Shown piece by piece: positions 1-9,006 of a DNA stretch of 64,000 bases. Each line of letters opens with the position of its first letter. The stretch's first letter is position 1. The notes under the pieces are model-generated. The model was not told where the DNA came from, did not search any database, and saw nothing but the letters and a program-made list of their open reading frames with translations. The position numbers were made by a program, and so were the translations under genes. The stretch is from Streptomyces lasiicapitis (GTDB lineage Bacteria; Actinomycetota; Actinomycetes; Streptomycetales; Streptomycetaceae), in NCBI RefSeq assembly GCF_014646335.1, contig NZ_BMNG01000012.1, positions 330,809-394,808 on the forward strand, given 5' to 3'.

Positions 1-1464
1 TGGCACGCCGCGCAGTCGGGTCTCAGGGTGGCCCTGGTGGACGCCGGCGACTTCGCCGGCGCCACCTCCTCCGCCTCCTCCAAGCTTCTCCACGGCGGTC
101 TGCGTTACCTGCAGACCGGCGCGGTGAAGCTGGTCGCGGAGAACCACTTCGAGCGGCGTGCGGTGTCACGCCAGGTGGCACCGCACCTCGCCAACCCGCT
201 CACCTTCTACCTGCCGGTCTACAAGGGCGGCCCGCACGGCGCCGCCAAGCTCGGCGCGGGCGTCTTCGCCTACTCGGCCCTCTCCGCGTTCGGTGACGGC
301 GTCGGCCACCTGCTCTCCCCCGCCAAGGCGGCGCAGGACGTGCCGGAGCTGCGCACGGACAACCTGAAGGCCGTGGCCGTGTACGGCGACGACCAGATGA
401 ACGACGCGCGCATGGCCCTGATGACGGTCCGCGCCGCCGCCGAGGCCGGCGCCGCCGTCCTCAACCACGCCGAGGTCACCGGCCTGCGCTTCACCGGCGG
501 CCGGGTCACCGGCGCCGACCTCAAGGACCGCGTGGACGGCACCGAGTTCGGTGTGACCGCCCGCCTGGTCCTGAACGCGACCGGCCCCTGGGTCGACCAC
601 CTGCGCAAGATGGAGAACCCGGACGCGGCGCCCTCCATCCGCCTGTCCAAGGGCGCGCACCTGGTCCTCAAGCGCACCGCCCCCTGGAAGGCCGCGCTGG
701 CCACGCCGATCGACAAGTACCGGATCACGTTCGCCCTGCCCTGGGAGGACATGCTGCTGCTCGGCACCACCGACGAGGAGTTCGAGGGCGACCCGGCGGA
801 CGTGCGCGTCACCGAGTCCGACACCGCGCAGATCCTGGACGAGGCCGCGTTCTCCATCCGCGACCAGCAGCTGTCCCGTGACCTGATCACGTACTCCTTC
901 GCGGGTCTGCGGGTGCTTCCGGGCGGTCCCGGTGACACCTCGAAGGCCAAGCGCGAGACGGTCGTCACCGAGGGCCGCGGCGGCATGCTGTCGGTCGCGG
1001 GCGGCAAGTGGACGACGTTCCGCCACATCGGTCGTACGGTCATGAAGAAGCTGGAGGCGCTGCCGGGTCACCCGCTCGGTGACGACTACGAGCCGATCTC
1101 CGAGCTGCCGAAGAAGCTGCCGCTGCCCGGTATCGCCAACCCGCGCGCGGTCGCCCACCGCCTCCTGGTCGACGGCCCGGCGCCCGGCCCGCGCATGGCG
1201 CCCGACACCGCGCGCCACCTGGCCACGCACTACGGCTCCCTGGCCTTCGACATCGCCCGCATGGCGAACGAGAACCCGGAGCTCGCCGAGCGCGTCCACC
1301 CCGACGCCCCGGAGATCTGGGCGCAGGTCGTCTACGCCCGTGACAACGAGTGGGCCGAGACGGCCGACGACGTGCTGCGCCGCCGTACGACGCTGACGAT
1401 CCGTGGTCTGGCGACGGACGAGGTGCGGGGCAAGGTCGAGGACATACTGGGCAAGAAGGCCTGA
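1..1464 (+). CDS. glpD: Aerobic glycerol-3-phosphate dehydrogenase, 5' end outside window
   Basis: FAD enzyme that oxidises sn-glycerol-3-phosphate to dihydroxyacetone phosphate and feeds electrons to the quinone pool at the inner membrane face; it completes aerobic glycerol catabolism. The frame is open from base 1, so the start lies upstream. From the usual family length (about 540 residues) roughly 50 residues, including most of the FAD Rossmann motif, are missing. Visible signatures are SSASSKLLHGGLRYL near the start, GPWVDHLR, SKGAHLVL, LGTTDEEF and GGKWTTFRHIG, then the helical C-terminal DAO domain ending in VLRRRTTL. It is followed at once by a strong terminator, as expected for the last gene of a glycerol (gyl/glp) operon whose other members would lie to the left. 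The identification is secure; only the start is unknown. Confidence 0.95.
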   Translation, partial: WHAAQSGLRVALVDAGDFAGATSSASSKLLHGGLRYLQTGAVKLVAENHFERRAVSRQVAPHLANPLTFYLPVYKGGPHGAAKLGAGVFAYSALSAFGDGVGHLLSPAKAAQDVPELRTDNLKAVAVYGDDQMNDARMALMTVRAAAEAGAAVLNHAEVTGLRFTGGRVTGADLKDRVDGTEFGVTARLVLNATGPWVDHLRKMENPDAAPSIRLSKGAHLVLKRTAPWKAALATPIDKYRITFALPWEDMLLLGTTDEEFEGDPADVRVTESDTAQILDEAAFSIRDQQLSRDLITYSFAGLRVLPGGPGDTSKAKRETVVTEGRGGMLSVAGGKWTTFRHIGRTVMKKLEALPGHPLGDDYEPISELPKKLPLPGIANPRAVAHRLLVDGPAPGPRMAPDTARHLATHYGSLAFDIARMANENPELAERVHPDAPEIWAQVVYARDNEWAETADDVLRRRTTLTIRGLATDEVRGKVEDILGKKA

Positions 1465-1477
1465 CACTCACCTGGTA

Positions 1478-1513
1478 CGTAAGGGGCGGTCGCCATGGCG
1501 GCCGCCCCTTACG
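1478..1513 (+). terminator. Intrinsic terminator after glpD
   Basis: Perfect 12-bp inverted repeat CGTAAGGGGCGG / CCGCCCCTTACG with a 12-nt loop, beginning 14 bp after the glpD stop codon. There is no long T-run, which is normal for streptomycete terminators. Confidence 0.8.
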
Positions 1514-1613
1514 CGTGCCCTCCGGAGTGTGCGTCACCAGGCACGCGGGCGCGGGTGCGCGGGTGCCATGCCGCCGCCACACCGCCGCAACGTTCGCCCC
1601 GCACATTTGAAGC

Positions 1614-2672
1614 ATGAAGTTTCAAGTGCTGTCTCTCATCTCGCACTCCCCTCACCCCCTGACCGGTGAACTCCCCTCCGCCGCCGAGCGGTTCGAGGAC
1701 GTGGTCGAGGTCGGCGTCGAGGCGGAACGGCTCGGCTACGACGCGTACGCCGTGGGCGAGCGGCACGCGGGCGCGTTCCTGTCGTCGAGCCCGGCGGTCG
1801 TCCTCGGCGCCCTCGCGGCACGCACCTCCCGCATCCGCCTGCTCACCGGCGTGACTGTCGTCGCGATCCTCGACCCGGTGCGGGTCGCCGAGGAGTACGC
1901 GACGCTCGACCAGCTCTCGCGCGGCCGGGTGGAGCTGGTGATCGGCAAGGGCGCGGAGGCGGGCCACTTCGATCTGTTCGGCCTCGACGAGGCGCGTCAG
2001 TGGGACCTCCAGAAGGAGAAGTACGAGCTGCTGCGGCGGCTCTGGCGGGAGTCGGACGTCGACTGGCAGGGCGAGTTCCGGCCCGCCCTGAAGAACGTGA
2101 CGACCGTGCCGCGTCCGTACGCCGGGCCGCCGCGCGTCTGGCACGGCTCCGCGACGTCCCTCAACTCCCCCGAACTCGCCGCGCTGCACGGCGATCCGCT
2201 GTTCACCGCCAACGCCGTCCAGCCGCGGGCCGCGTACGCGAAGCTGATCGCCCACTACCGGGAGCGGTTCGAGGCGTACGGGCACGATCCGGCGCGGGCG
2301 CACGTCGCGGCCGGGTCGGGTGGGTTGCTCATCGCGGACAGCGCGGAGCGGGCCGTGAGCCGGTACCGGGATCTGTACGAGGCGCGGGTGCGCCAGTCGT
2401 ACCGGCCCGACCTGGAAGGGAAGGCGGGCTACAACACCCCCTTCCGCACCATCGAGGACGCCGTCGCCGACGGGCCGCAGCTCATCGGGTCGCCGCAGCA
2501 GATCATCGACAAGATCCTGGGGTGGCGGGAGGTGTACGGGCACGATCTGCAGTCGATCTCCGTGGATGGGTTCGGGCTTTCGCGGGGTGAGCAGGTCGAG
2601 ACGTTGGCGCGGTTCGCGGAGGAGGTCGCACCGGTGGTGCGGAGGGAGGCGGGGTCGGGGTTGTGGGCGTGA
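1614..2672 (+). CDS. LLM class flavin-dependent oxidoreductase
   Basis: Predicted cytosolic oxidoreductase of the bacterial-luciferase-like superfamily, using FMN or coenzyme F420 on an unknown substrate. The 352 residues fit the family's single TIM barrel. Visible family features are AVGERHAGAFLSSS at about 45-58, TSRIRLLTGVTVV at about 74-86, and DQLSRGRVELVIGKG at about 100-114, which corresponds to the LSxGRxxxGxG motif. The ATG at 1614 has only a weak ribosome site (TTGAAG). The gene stands alone between the glpD terminator and a palindromic intergenic repeat, so context gives no pathway. Family assignment is firm; substrate and cofactor are open. Confidence 0.85.
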   Translation: MKFQVLSLISHSPHPLTGELPSAAERFEDVVEVGVEAERLGYDAYAVGERHAGAFLSSSPAVVLGALAARTSRIRLLTGVTVVAILDPVRVAEEYATLDQLSRGRVELVIGKGAEAGHFDLFGLDEARQWDLQKEKYELLRRLWRESDVDWQGEFRPALKNVTTVPRPYAGPPRVWHGSATSLNSPELAALHGDPLFTANAVQPRAAYAKLIAHYRERFEAYGHDPARAHVAAGSGGLLIADSAERAVSRYRDLYEARVRQSYRPDLEGKAGYNTPFRTIEDAVADGPQLIGSPQQIIDKILGWREVYGHDLQSISVDGFGLSRGEQVETLARFAEEVAPVVRREAGSGLWA

Positions 2673-2693
2673 GCGGGGGGGGTGGGCCTCGCG

Positions 2694-2873
2694 GTTGCGC
2701 CCCAGTCCCGCCCCTTTCCCGAAACTGGGGGCTCTGCCCCCAGACCCCCGCTCCTCAAACGCCGGAGGGGCTGGATTTTTCAGCCCGTCCGGCGTTTGAG
2801 GACGAGGCGCGGAGCGCCGATCAGCGGGGGTCCGGGGGCGGCAGCCCCCGGTTCGGGAAGGGGCGGGCCTGGG
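2694..2873. repeat. Palindromic intergenic repeat, copy 1 of 3
   Basis: Nested inverted repeats. The inner arms CCTCAAACGCCGGAGGGGCTG-like (2753-2773) and its partner (2781-2801) flank a short T-rich spacer. The outer arms CCCCTTTCCCGAA (2711-2723) and TTCGGGAAGGGG (2852-2863) enclose smaller GGGGGC/GCCCCC hairpins. Related copies lie at about 39530-39690 and 45710-45935. Each copy sits just after a gene end, so it may end transcripts, but it is a dispersed family and not a simple terminator. Confidence 0.8.
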
Positions 2874-2943
2874 GCGCCCTGCGAGGATCACCCCGAGCCC
2901 GCCCGACCCGCAGCACCCCCAAGTCCCCCTCAGGAGCCCCCGG

Positions 2944-3744
2944 ATGACCACACGCGCCCAAGAAACCCCCACCCTGCCCATCTCGGGCATCCCCCGCACC
3001 GGCCTCCCCCAGCACGCCGTCGTCGTCGGCGACCCCGCCCGCGCCGCGGCCGTCGCCGGCCTCCTGGACGGCGCCAAGGAGGTCTCGTACCACCGCGAAT
3101 ACCGCACGTTCACCGGCACCTGGCAGGAACTGCCGGTCGCGGTGGCCTCGCACGGCGTGGGCGCCCCGGGCGCGCTGTGCCTGTTCCAGGAGCTGGCCGA
3201 GGCAGGTGTGACGCACTTCATCCGGCTGGGCACGGCGGGCGCGATCCGCCCGGGGATCGGGGACGGCGACCTGGTCGTCGCGGACGCGGCGGTGCGCGAC
3301 GACGGCGTGACGCAGCAGCTGATCCCGGCCGAGTACCCGGCGTTCGCCGCGCCGGAGGCGGTGCTTGCGCTGCAGCGGGCGGCTCGCGCCGCGCAAGCCC
3401 CGTACCACCGGGGCGTGGTGTGGACCCGGGCCGCGTTCCAGCCGGGCTTCCTGCCACTGCCCGCCGAGGCCTACGAGCGGGCCGGGATCGCGGCGATCGA
3501 GATGGAGCTGTCGGCGCTGTACGTGTTCGCCTCGACGCGCGGTCTCACAGCGGGCGGCGCGCTCGTCGTCGACGGCGTCAACGCGGACGAACTGGTCGAC
3601 GAGGAGGCCACCGGCGGCTACGACCCGCACCGCTCCGTGGTCGCCGACGGAGTCACCCGCGGCGCCCGGATAACCTTGGACGCACTGCGCCTGCTGGCCG
3701 CCGAGGACGCCGGGCTGCCCGCGCAGCGAACGCCCACGACGTGA
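2944..3744 (+). CDS. Nucleoside phosphorylase (uridine phosphorylase-like)
   Basis: Predicted cytosolic phosphorylase that cleaves a nucleoside with phosphate into free base and (deoxy)ribose-1-phosphate. The 266 residues are typical of the PNP/UDP superfamily. The N-terminal phosphate-binding segment VVVGDPARA lies near residue 20, SHGVGAPGALCLFQEL at about 75-90, and the phosphate/ribose motif THFIRLGTAGAI at about 95-106. The nucleoside-binding segment IAAIEMELSALYVFA lies at about 182-196. The ATG at 2944 has AGGAG 8-9 bp upstream. The amidohydrolase 130 bp downstream on the same strand resembles adenosine-type deaminases, so the pair may salvage or detoxify a modified purine nucleoside. 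Base specificity cannot be read from sequence. Confidence 0.85.
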   Translation: MTTRAQETPTLPISGIPRTGLPQHAVVVGDPARAAAVAGLLDGAKEVSYHREYRTFTGTWQELPVAVASHGVGAPGALCLFQELAEAGVTHFIRLGTAGAIRPGIGDGDLVVADAAVRDDGVTQQLIPAEYPAFAAPEAVLALQRAARAAQAPYHRGVVWTRAAFQPGFLPLPAEAYERAGIAAIEMELSALYVFASTRGLTAGGALVVDGVNADELVDEEATGGYDPHRSVVADGVTRGARITLDALRLLAAEDAGLPAQRTPTT

Positions 3745-3874
3745 CAGGTCACGCGCCCGTCGGCCACACCCCGGCCGACGGAGCCGCCGACGCCGTGACC
3801 CATCCGGTCCCGACGGAGGCCATGACCGCCCCGGCCCTCCATCCACCGCACCCCCTTCGCACGGAACGGAACGC

Positions 3875-5226
3875 ATGATTCCCATCGATCTCCTCGTCCA
3901 CGGCGGCGACGTCCTCACCGTCGACGCGACCGGCACCGTCGTCCCCGACGGCGCGGTCGCCGTGCGCGCCGGTGAGATCGTCGAGGTCGGCCCCGCCGAG
4001 CGGCTGCGTGGCGCGTACGCGCCCGCCGAGGAGATCGACGCACGCGGCTGTCTCGTGCTGCCGGGGCTCATCAACACGCACACGCACCTGGCGATGACGC
4101 TGCTGCGCGGCTCCGCCGACGACCTGACGCTCCAGGGCTTCCTGGAGCGCGTCATTCCGCGCGAGGCCGAGCTGCTTTCGCCGGAGACGGTCGCGGCGGG
4201 CATCCGGGCGGCGATCGCGGAGTCGGTACGCGGCGGGGTGACGACCGCGCTCGACATGTACTGGTTCCACGAGGCGGCCGAGGCGGTGGCCCGCGAGGCC
4301 GGGTGGCGGCTGCTCAGCGGGCCGACGTTCATGGACGTGCCGGGGCCGCCGGACGGCCGCCCGTACGCGGACCGGCTCGGCTGGGCTGAGGCCCACCTGG
4401 CCGCGCGCACCCCGGCGCCGGGCAGCAGGCCCGTGGTGTTCGCGCACTCCGCGTACACGCTGGCGCCCGAGCAGCTCACCGCGATCGCCGCGCTGGCCCG
4501 CGCGCACGGCGCGCTGCTGCACCTGCACGCCGCCGAGAACGCCACCGAGGTGGCGACCGTCACCGAGCTGCACGGCATGCGTCCCGTGGAGCTCCTCGAC
4601 TCGCTCGGCCTTCTCGGCCCGGACACGCTCCTCGCGCACGCCGTCGACCTGACCGACGCCGAGATCGCGGCGCTGGCCCGCACGGGCACGGCCGTCGCGC
4701 ACTGCCCGGTGTCCAACCTGAAGCTGGGCTGCGGGATAGCCCGGGTGCCGGACCTGACGGCGGCGGGCGTCACCGTGGGCCTCGGCACGGACGGCGCGGT
4801 CAGCTCCAACACGCTCGACGTGCTCGGCGCGGTGCGGATGGCCGCGCTCGTGCACAAGGCGGGCGGCGACCCGACGGCGGTCGGCGCCGAGCAGGCCGTA
4901 CGGATGGCGACCATCGAGTCCGCGCGGGCCCTCGGGCTCGGCGGGCAGCTCGGTTCACTGGAGCCGGGCAAGCGCGCCGACCTGGTCGTCCTCGACCTGG
5001 ACCGGCCGCATCTGGCGCCCCGGCACGACCCGTACTCGACGCTCGCGTACGCCGCCGGGGCCGCGGACGTGCGCGACACCGTCGTGGACGGCCGGGTCCT
5101 GATGCGCGGGCGGGCGCTGCTCACCGTCGACGAGCGCCAGGCCGTCGACGGCCTCCAGGACGCGGTATCGGTCCCGGTACCCCGTCCGCGTACGCACACC
5201 GAGCACCTCACCAGGAACGTCAGCAC

Positions 5227-5230
<4 letters not shown>
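3875..5230 (+). CDS. Amidohydrolase, TRZ/ATZ family deaminase-like
   Basis: Metal-dependent hydrolase of the amidohydrolase superfamily, in the subgroup of S-adenosylhomocysteine/5'-methylthioadenosine deaminases and chlorohydrolases. At 451 residues it is full length. An N-terminal beta-sandwich segment (VHGGDVLTVD) precedes the barrel. The metal ligands are visible: H69 and H71 in NTHTHLAM, H216/H218 in LLHLHAAEN, the VAHCPVSNLKLGCG loop, and D306 in GTDGAVSSN. The C-terminus returns to the sandwich (GKRADLVVLDLDRP). The stop overlaps the next gene's start (ATGA at 5227-5230), so translation is probably coupled to the molybdoenzyme. Together with the upstream phosphorylase it suggests purine nucleoside turnover; the actual substrate is inference. 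Confidence 0.85.
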
Positions 5231-5844
<614 letters not shown>

Positions 5845-5845
5845 C

Positions 5846-6592
5846 ATGGGAACCGACCCCCAGACCGCCGCGCAGACCGCGTTCGCCGTCCCCGGCCGCA
5901 TCGCCGTGAGCACGCGCTCGGCCTCCGTCTGGCAGCCCGCCCTGATCACGGACATCCGCCGGGAGACGCCCGCCGCCTCGACGTTCCGGCTCAAGGTGCC
6001 CGACTGGCAGGGCCATCTGCCCGGCCAGCACCTGATGCTGCGGCTCACCGCGGCGGACGGCTACATCGCCCAGCGCCACTACTCGCTGGCGTCCGCGCCC
6101 GACGACAGCGGCGAGATCGAGCTGACCCTGGACCACGCGCCGGGCGGCGAGGTCTCCGGGCATCTGCACACCGTGGCCCGGGTGGGCGACACCGTCGAGG
6201 TGCGCGGCCCGCTGTCCGGTTTCTTCGCCTGGCCGGGCGACCGGCCCGCGCTGCTGCTCGGCGCGGGCTCCGGCGTCGTACCGCTGATGTCGATGATCCG
6301 CCACCACCGCCGCGCGGGCCTGACGGTGCCGCTGCGCCTGATCGTCTCGGCCCGCACCCGCGAGGACCTGATCTACGCGGACGAGTACGGCGACGAGACC
6401 ACTGCCGTCCTCACCCGCGCCGAAGGCCGCCTGAACGCCGGGCACTTGGCGCCGCATCTCGGCGCCGGGCAGCCCGACGGCGGCTGGGAGGCGTACATCT
6501 GCGGCTCGAACGGCTTCGCCGAGCACGCCTCGCGGCTCCTGGTGGACGGCGGCCAGCCCGTGGACCGCATCAGGATCGAACGCTTCGGCTGA
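5846..6592 (+). CDS. Ferredoxin/flavin reductase (FNR-like), partner of the molybdoenzyme
   Basis: Predicted FAD- and NAD(P)H-binding reductase of the ferredoxin-NADP reductase superfamily, 248 residues, lacking an added [2Fe-2S] domain. The FAD motif R77-H-Y-S (QRHYSLASAPDD) and GPLSGFFAW come first, then the nucleotide-binding GAGSGVVPL (139-147) and the C-terminal CGSNGFAEHASRLLVDGG. It starts one base after the sulfite-oxidase-type gene ends, so the two are almost certainly co-translated. It would shuttle electrons between NAD(P)H and the molybdenum centre. The arrangement resembles other soluble SUOX-FNR pairs in actinobacteria. Confidence 0.88.
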   Translation: MGTDPQTAAQTAFAVPGRIAVSTRSASVWQPALITDIRRETPAASTFRLKVPDWQGHLPGQHLMLRLTAADGYIAQRHYSLASAPDDSGEIELTLDHAPGGEVSGHLHTVARVGDTVEVRGPLSGFFAWPGDRPALLLGAGSGVVPLMSMIRHHRRAGLTVPLRLIVSARTREDLIYADEYGDETTAVLTRAEGRLNAGHLAPHLGAGQPDGGWEAYICGSNGFAEHASRLLVDGGQPVDRIRIERFG

Positions 6593-6635
6593 ACCCCCTG
6601 CTCACAGGCGGCCGCAGGGGACATACTGAGCCGAT

Positions 6636-6646
6636 ACATCCGATGT
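6636..6646. promoter_or_regulatory. Candidate FadR/GntR-type operator
   Basis: Short perfect palindrome ACATC-C-GATGT about 90 bp before the GntR-family start. Half-site size and odd-numbered centre fit FadR-subfamily operators. It is followed at about 6654-6682 by tandem CACCGGTCCG units of unknown role. Binding by the adjacent regulator is inference. Confidence 0.35.
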
Positions 6647-6736
6647 CTATTTCACCGGTCCGCACCGGTCCGCACCGGTCCGGTCCCCACGGTCAGCACC
6701 GGCCGACGCCGGTCCGCACACTGAGGCGAGGTCCCC

Positions 6737-7408
6737 ATGGCTGTCACGGACGAGGCCATCGAAAAGATCAAGGACATGATCGTCTCCGGCGCGCTGCGCC
6801 CCGGCGACCGGCTCCCCAAGGAGAGCGAGCTGGCCGCCGAGCTGGGGCTCTCCCGCAATTCGCTGCGCGAGGCGGTGCGGGCGCTCTCGCTGATCCGCAT
6901 CCTGGACGTGCGGCAGGGCGACGGTACGTACGTCACGAGTCTGGACCCGCAGCTCCTCCTGGAGGCGCTGAGCTTCGTCGTCGACTTCCACCGCGACGAC
7001 ACGGTCCTGGAGTTCCTCGCGGTGCGCCGGATCCTGGAGCCCGCCGCCACGGCCATGGCCAGCACCCGCATCACCGAGGCCGAACTGGACGCGCTCACCG
7101 AGCAGTTGGACGTGCTCGGCGCCGCGCCGAGCGTGGAGGAACTGGTCGCCTGCGACCTGGAGTTCCACCGCGGCATCGTGCAGTCGTCCGGCAACTCGGT
7201 GCTGTGCTCACTGCTCGACGGCTTGTCCGGGCCGACCACGCGGGCCCGCATCTGGCGCGGCCTGACCCAGGAGGACGCCGTCAGCCGCACCCTGCACGAG
7301 CACCGCGCGATCCTGGCGGCGCTGCGCGACCGGGACGCGGAGGCGGCGCGGTCCTGGGCGACGGTGCACATCGCGAGCGTGGAGCAGTGGCTGCGCTCCA
7401 CCCTGTGA
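6737..7408 (+). CDS. FadR-subfamily GntR transcriptional regulator
   Basis: DNA-binding regulator of 223 residues. The N-terminal winged helix is seen in LRPGDRLPKESELAAELGLS followed by SLREAVRALSLIRILDVRQG and GDGTYV (about 18-70). The C-terminal all-helical FCD ligand domain includes LEFHRGIVQSSGN (about 140-152) and LHEHRAILAALRDRD (about 183-197); its Asp/His residues usually bind a metal plus a carboxylate effector. GAGG precedes the ATG by about 6 bp. It directly follows the nucleoside/molybdoenzyme block on the same strand, with a small palindrome in the gap, so local autoregulation or control of that block is plausible but unproven. Confidence 0.88.
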   Translation: MAVTDEAIEKIKDMIVSGALRPGDRLPKESELAAELGLSRNSLREAVRALSLIRILDVRQGDGTYVTSLDPQLLLEALSFVVDFHRDDTVLEFLAVRRILEPAATAMASTRITEAELDALTEQLDVLGAAPSVEELVACDLEFHRGIVQSSGNSVLCSLLDGLSGPTTRARIWRGLTQEDAVSRTLHEHRAILAALRDRDAEAARSWATVHIASVEQWLRSTL

Positions 7409-7539
7409 GCCATGCGTGACGGGCAGTTGACCTGGGCAGTGATCCCGGCATTCGGCCCCACCGGGGGGCTGCGGAGGGCCCCGCGGGACGCCGTAAGGTT
7501 GGGGCGTACTTATGAGGAGAACGTCGGAAGGAGGCCTGG

Positions 7540-8709
7540 GTGATCGAGCTCGAGGGGGTACCCGAGCTGATCGACCCGGTCATGGTGGCCGCGTTCGAGG
7601 GCTGGAACGACGCCGGCGACGCCGCCTCCACCGCGGTCGCGCATCTCGACAAGGAGTGGAAGGGCGAAGTGTTCGCGGCGCTGGACGCCGAGGACTACTA
7701 CGACTTCCAGGTCAACCGGCCCACGGTGTGGCTGGACGGCGGCGTGCGCAAGATCACCTGGCCGACGACCCGGCTCTCGGTGGTCCGCGTGGGCGGCGAC
7801 AAGCCGCGCGACCTCGTCCTGGTGCGGGGCATAGAGCCGTCCATGCGCTGGCGTTCGTTCTGCAACGAGCTGCTCGGCTTCGCCCATGAGCTGGGCGTGG
7901 AGCTGGTCGTGATCATGGGGGCGCTGCTCGGCGACACCCCGCACACCCGCCCGGTCCCGGTCAGCGGCGTCACGTCCGATCCGGATCTGGCGCGCACCAT
8001 GGACCTGGAGGAGACCAAGTACGAGGGTCCGACGGGCATCGTCGGCATCCTCCAGGAGGCGTGCACGCACGCGGGCGTCCCGGCGGTGAGCCTGTGGGCG
8101 GCCGTGCCGCACTACGTCTCCCAGCCACCGAACCCGAAGGCGACGCTGGCGCTCCTGAACCGCCTGGAGGACCTGATCGACCTCAGGATCCCGCAGGGCG
8201 AGCTGGCCGAGGACGCGCGCGCCTGGCAGCTCGGCGTCGACCAGCTCGCCGCCGAGGACAGCGAGGTCGCGGAGTATGTCCAGTCCCTCGAGGAGGCGCG
8301 GGACACCGCGGAGCTCCCCGAGGCGTCCGGCGAGGCCATCGCCCGCGAGTTCGAGCGGTATCTGCGGCGGCGCGACGGCGGCGGTCCCGGTCCCGTCGCC
8401 GGGACCGGGCAGGTGGGCCCCGGGCCCGGCCAGGTCGGCGGGCACGCCACGGACGGCGGCGACGGGGCGGCGTATCTGCGGGACGCGCCGAGCGAGCGCA
8501 CCCGGCCACCGAAGCCGCAGCCCCGCCCGGAGGGCGAGGCCAAGGACGACGGCAAGGGCGAGGACCCGGCCGAGTCAAGCCCGGAATCCGGCTCGTCCGG
8601 CGACGCGGGAGCGAGCGGCGCCAAGGGCGACGCCAGGGACGAGCCCAAGGGCGACGACAGCCACGTCAAGGGCGACGATTCCGACTCGGGGGATTCCTCC
8701 GAGGACTGA
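7540..8709 (+). CDS. PAC2 family protein (ParJ position)
   Basis: 389 residues. Residues 1 to about 285 form a PAC2 (proteasome assembly chaperone 2-like) domain, with the family segments VMVAAFEGWNDAGDAAS, WPTTRLSVVRV, LVLVRGIEPSMRWRSF and VVIMGALLGDTPHTRP. The tail from about 285 is low-complexity, first Gly/Pro-rich and then strongly acidic with KGDD, SGDSSED and similar runs, and is probably disordered. The GTG start has a very good ribosome site (AAGGAGG, about 7 bp). In S. coelicolor I recall the gene between glpD and mshC, SCO1662, being ParJ, a partner that modulates ParA polymerisation during sporulation. Orthology here is inferred from position and has not been tested. Confidence 0.85.
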   Translation: MIELEGVPELIDPVMVAAFEGWNDAGDAASTAVAHLDKEWKGEVFAALDAEDYYDFQVNRPTVWLDGGVRKITWPTTRLSVVRVGGDKPRDLVLVRGIEPSMRWRSFCNELLGFAHELGVELVVIMGALLGDTPHTRPVPVSGVTSDPDLARTMDLEETKYEGPTGIVGILQEACTHAGVPAVSLWAAVPHYVSQPPNPKATLALLNRLEDLIDLRIPQGELAEDARAWQLGVDQLAAEDSEVAEYVQSLEEARDTAELPEASGEAIAREFERYLRRRDGGGPGPVAGTGQVGPGPGQVGGHATDGGDGAAYLRDAPSERTRPPKPQPRPEGEAKDDGKGEDPAESSPESGSSGDAGASGAKGDARDEPKGDDSHVKGDDSDSGDSSED

Positions 8710-8729
8710 GAAGGGCCTGATCCAGGACG

Positions 8730-8759
8730 AGGGGCGGCACCCGCGAGGGGGCCGCCCCT
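8730..8759 (+). terminator. Intrinsic terminator after PAC2 gene
   Basis: Inverted repeat AGGGGCGGC / GCCGCCCCT with a 12-nt loop, 20 bp after the stop codon. The rest of the gap to the subtilase gene (8760-9006) is less GC-rich and presumably carries its promoter; no clear -35/-10 pair could be assigned. Confidence 0.7.
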
Positions 8760-9006
8760 TCTCGTTGCCCACAGCCCACGAGAGCAAGCCCGTCACGTAC
8801 GCCTCGTACGCAATTGGCTGGTATGAGGCGTGACACGGACTTCTTGATGAAATGCACACGGTTCCCAACTCAACTTCTCTTCAAACACAGTTGGACGAAA
8901 GGGGTCTGGACGTCCGGGCCCGGCGGTAGCAGGGTGTGCAGCGACCGGAAGGCAGGCGAGGCGCGGGGCCAGGAAGCGACAGGGAATCGAAGGGAGCGGT
9001 GGAGCG

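Noticed and set aside
166..1467. Long minus-strand open frame opposite glpD
   Set aside because: Antisense shadow of a high-GC gene: no family motifs, Arg/Val/Gly-biased composition, and glpD itself is unambiguous.
6654..6682. Short tandem CACCGGTCCG units as a possible CRISPR or origin iteron
   Set aside because: Units are directly adjacent, with no spacers, and too few; better treated as part of the regulator leader.
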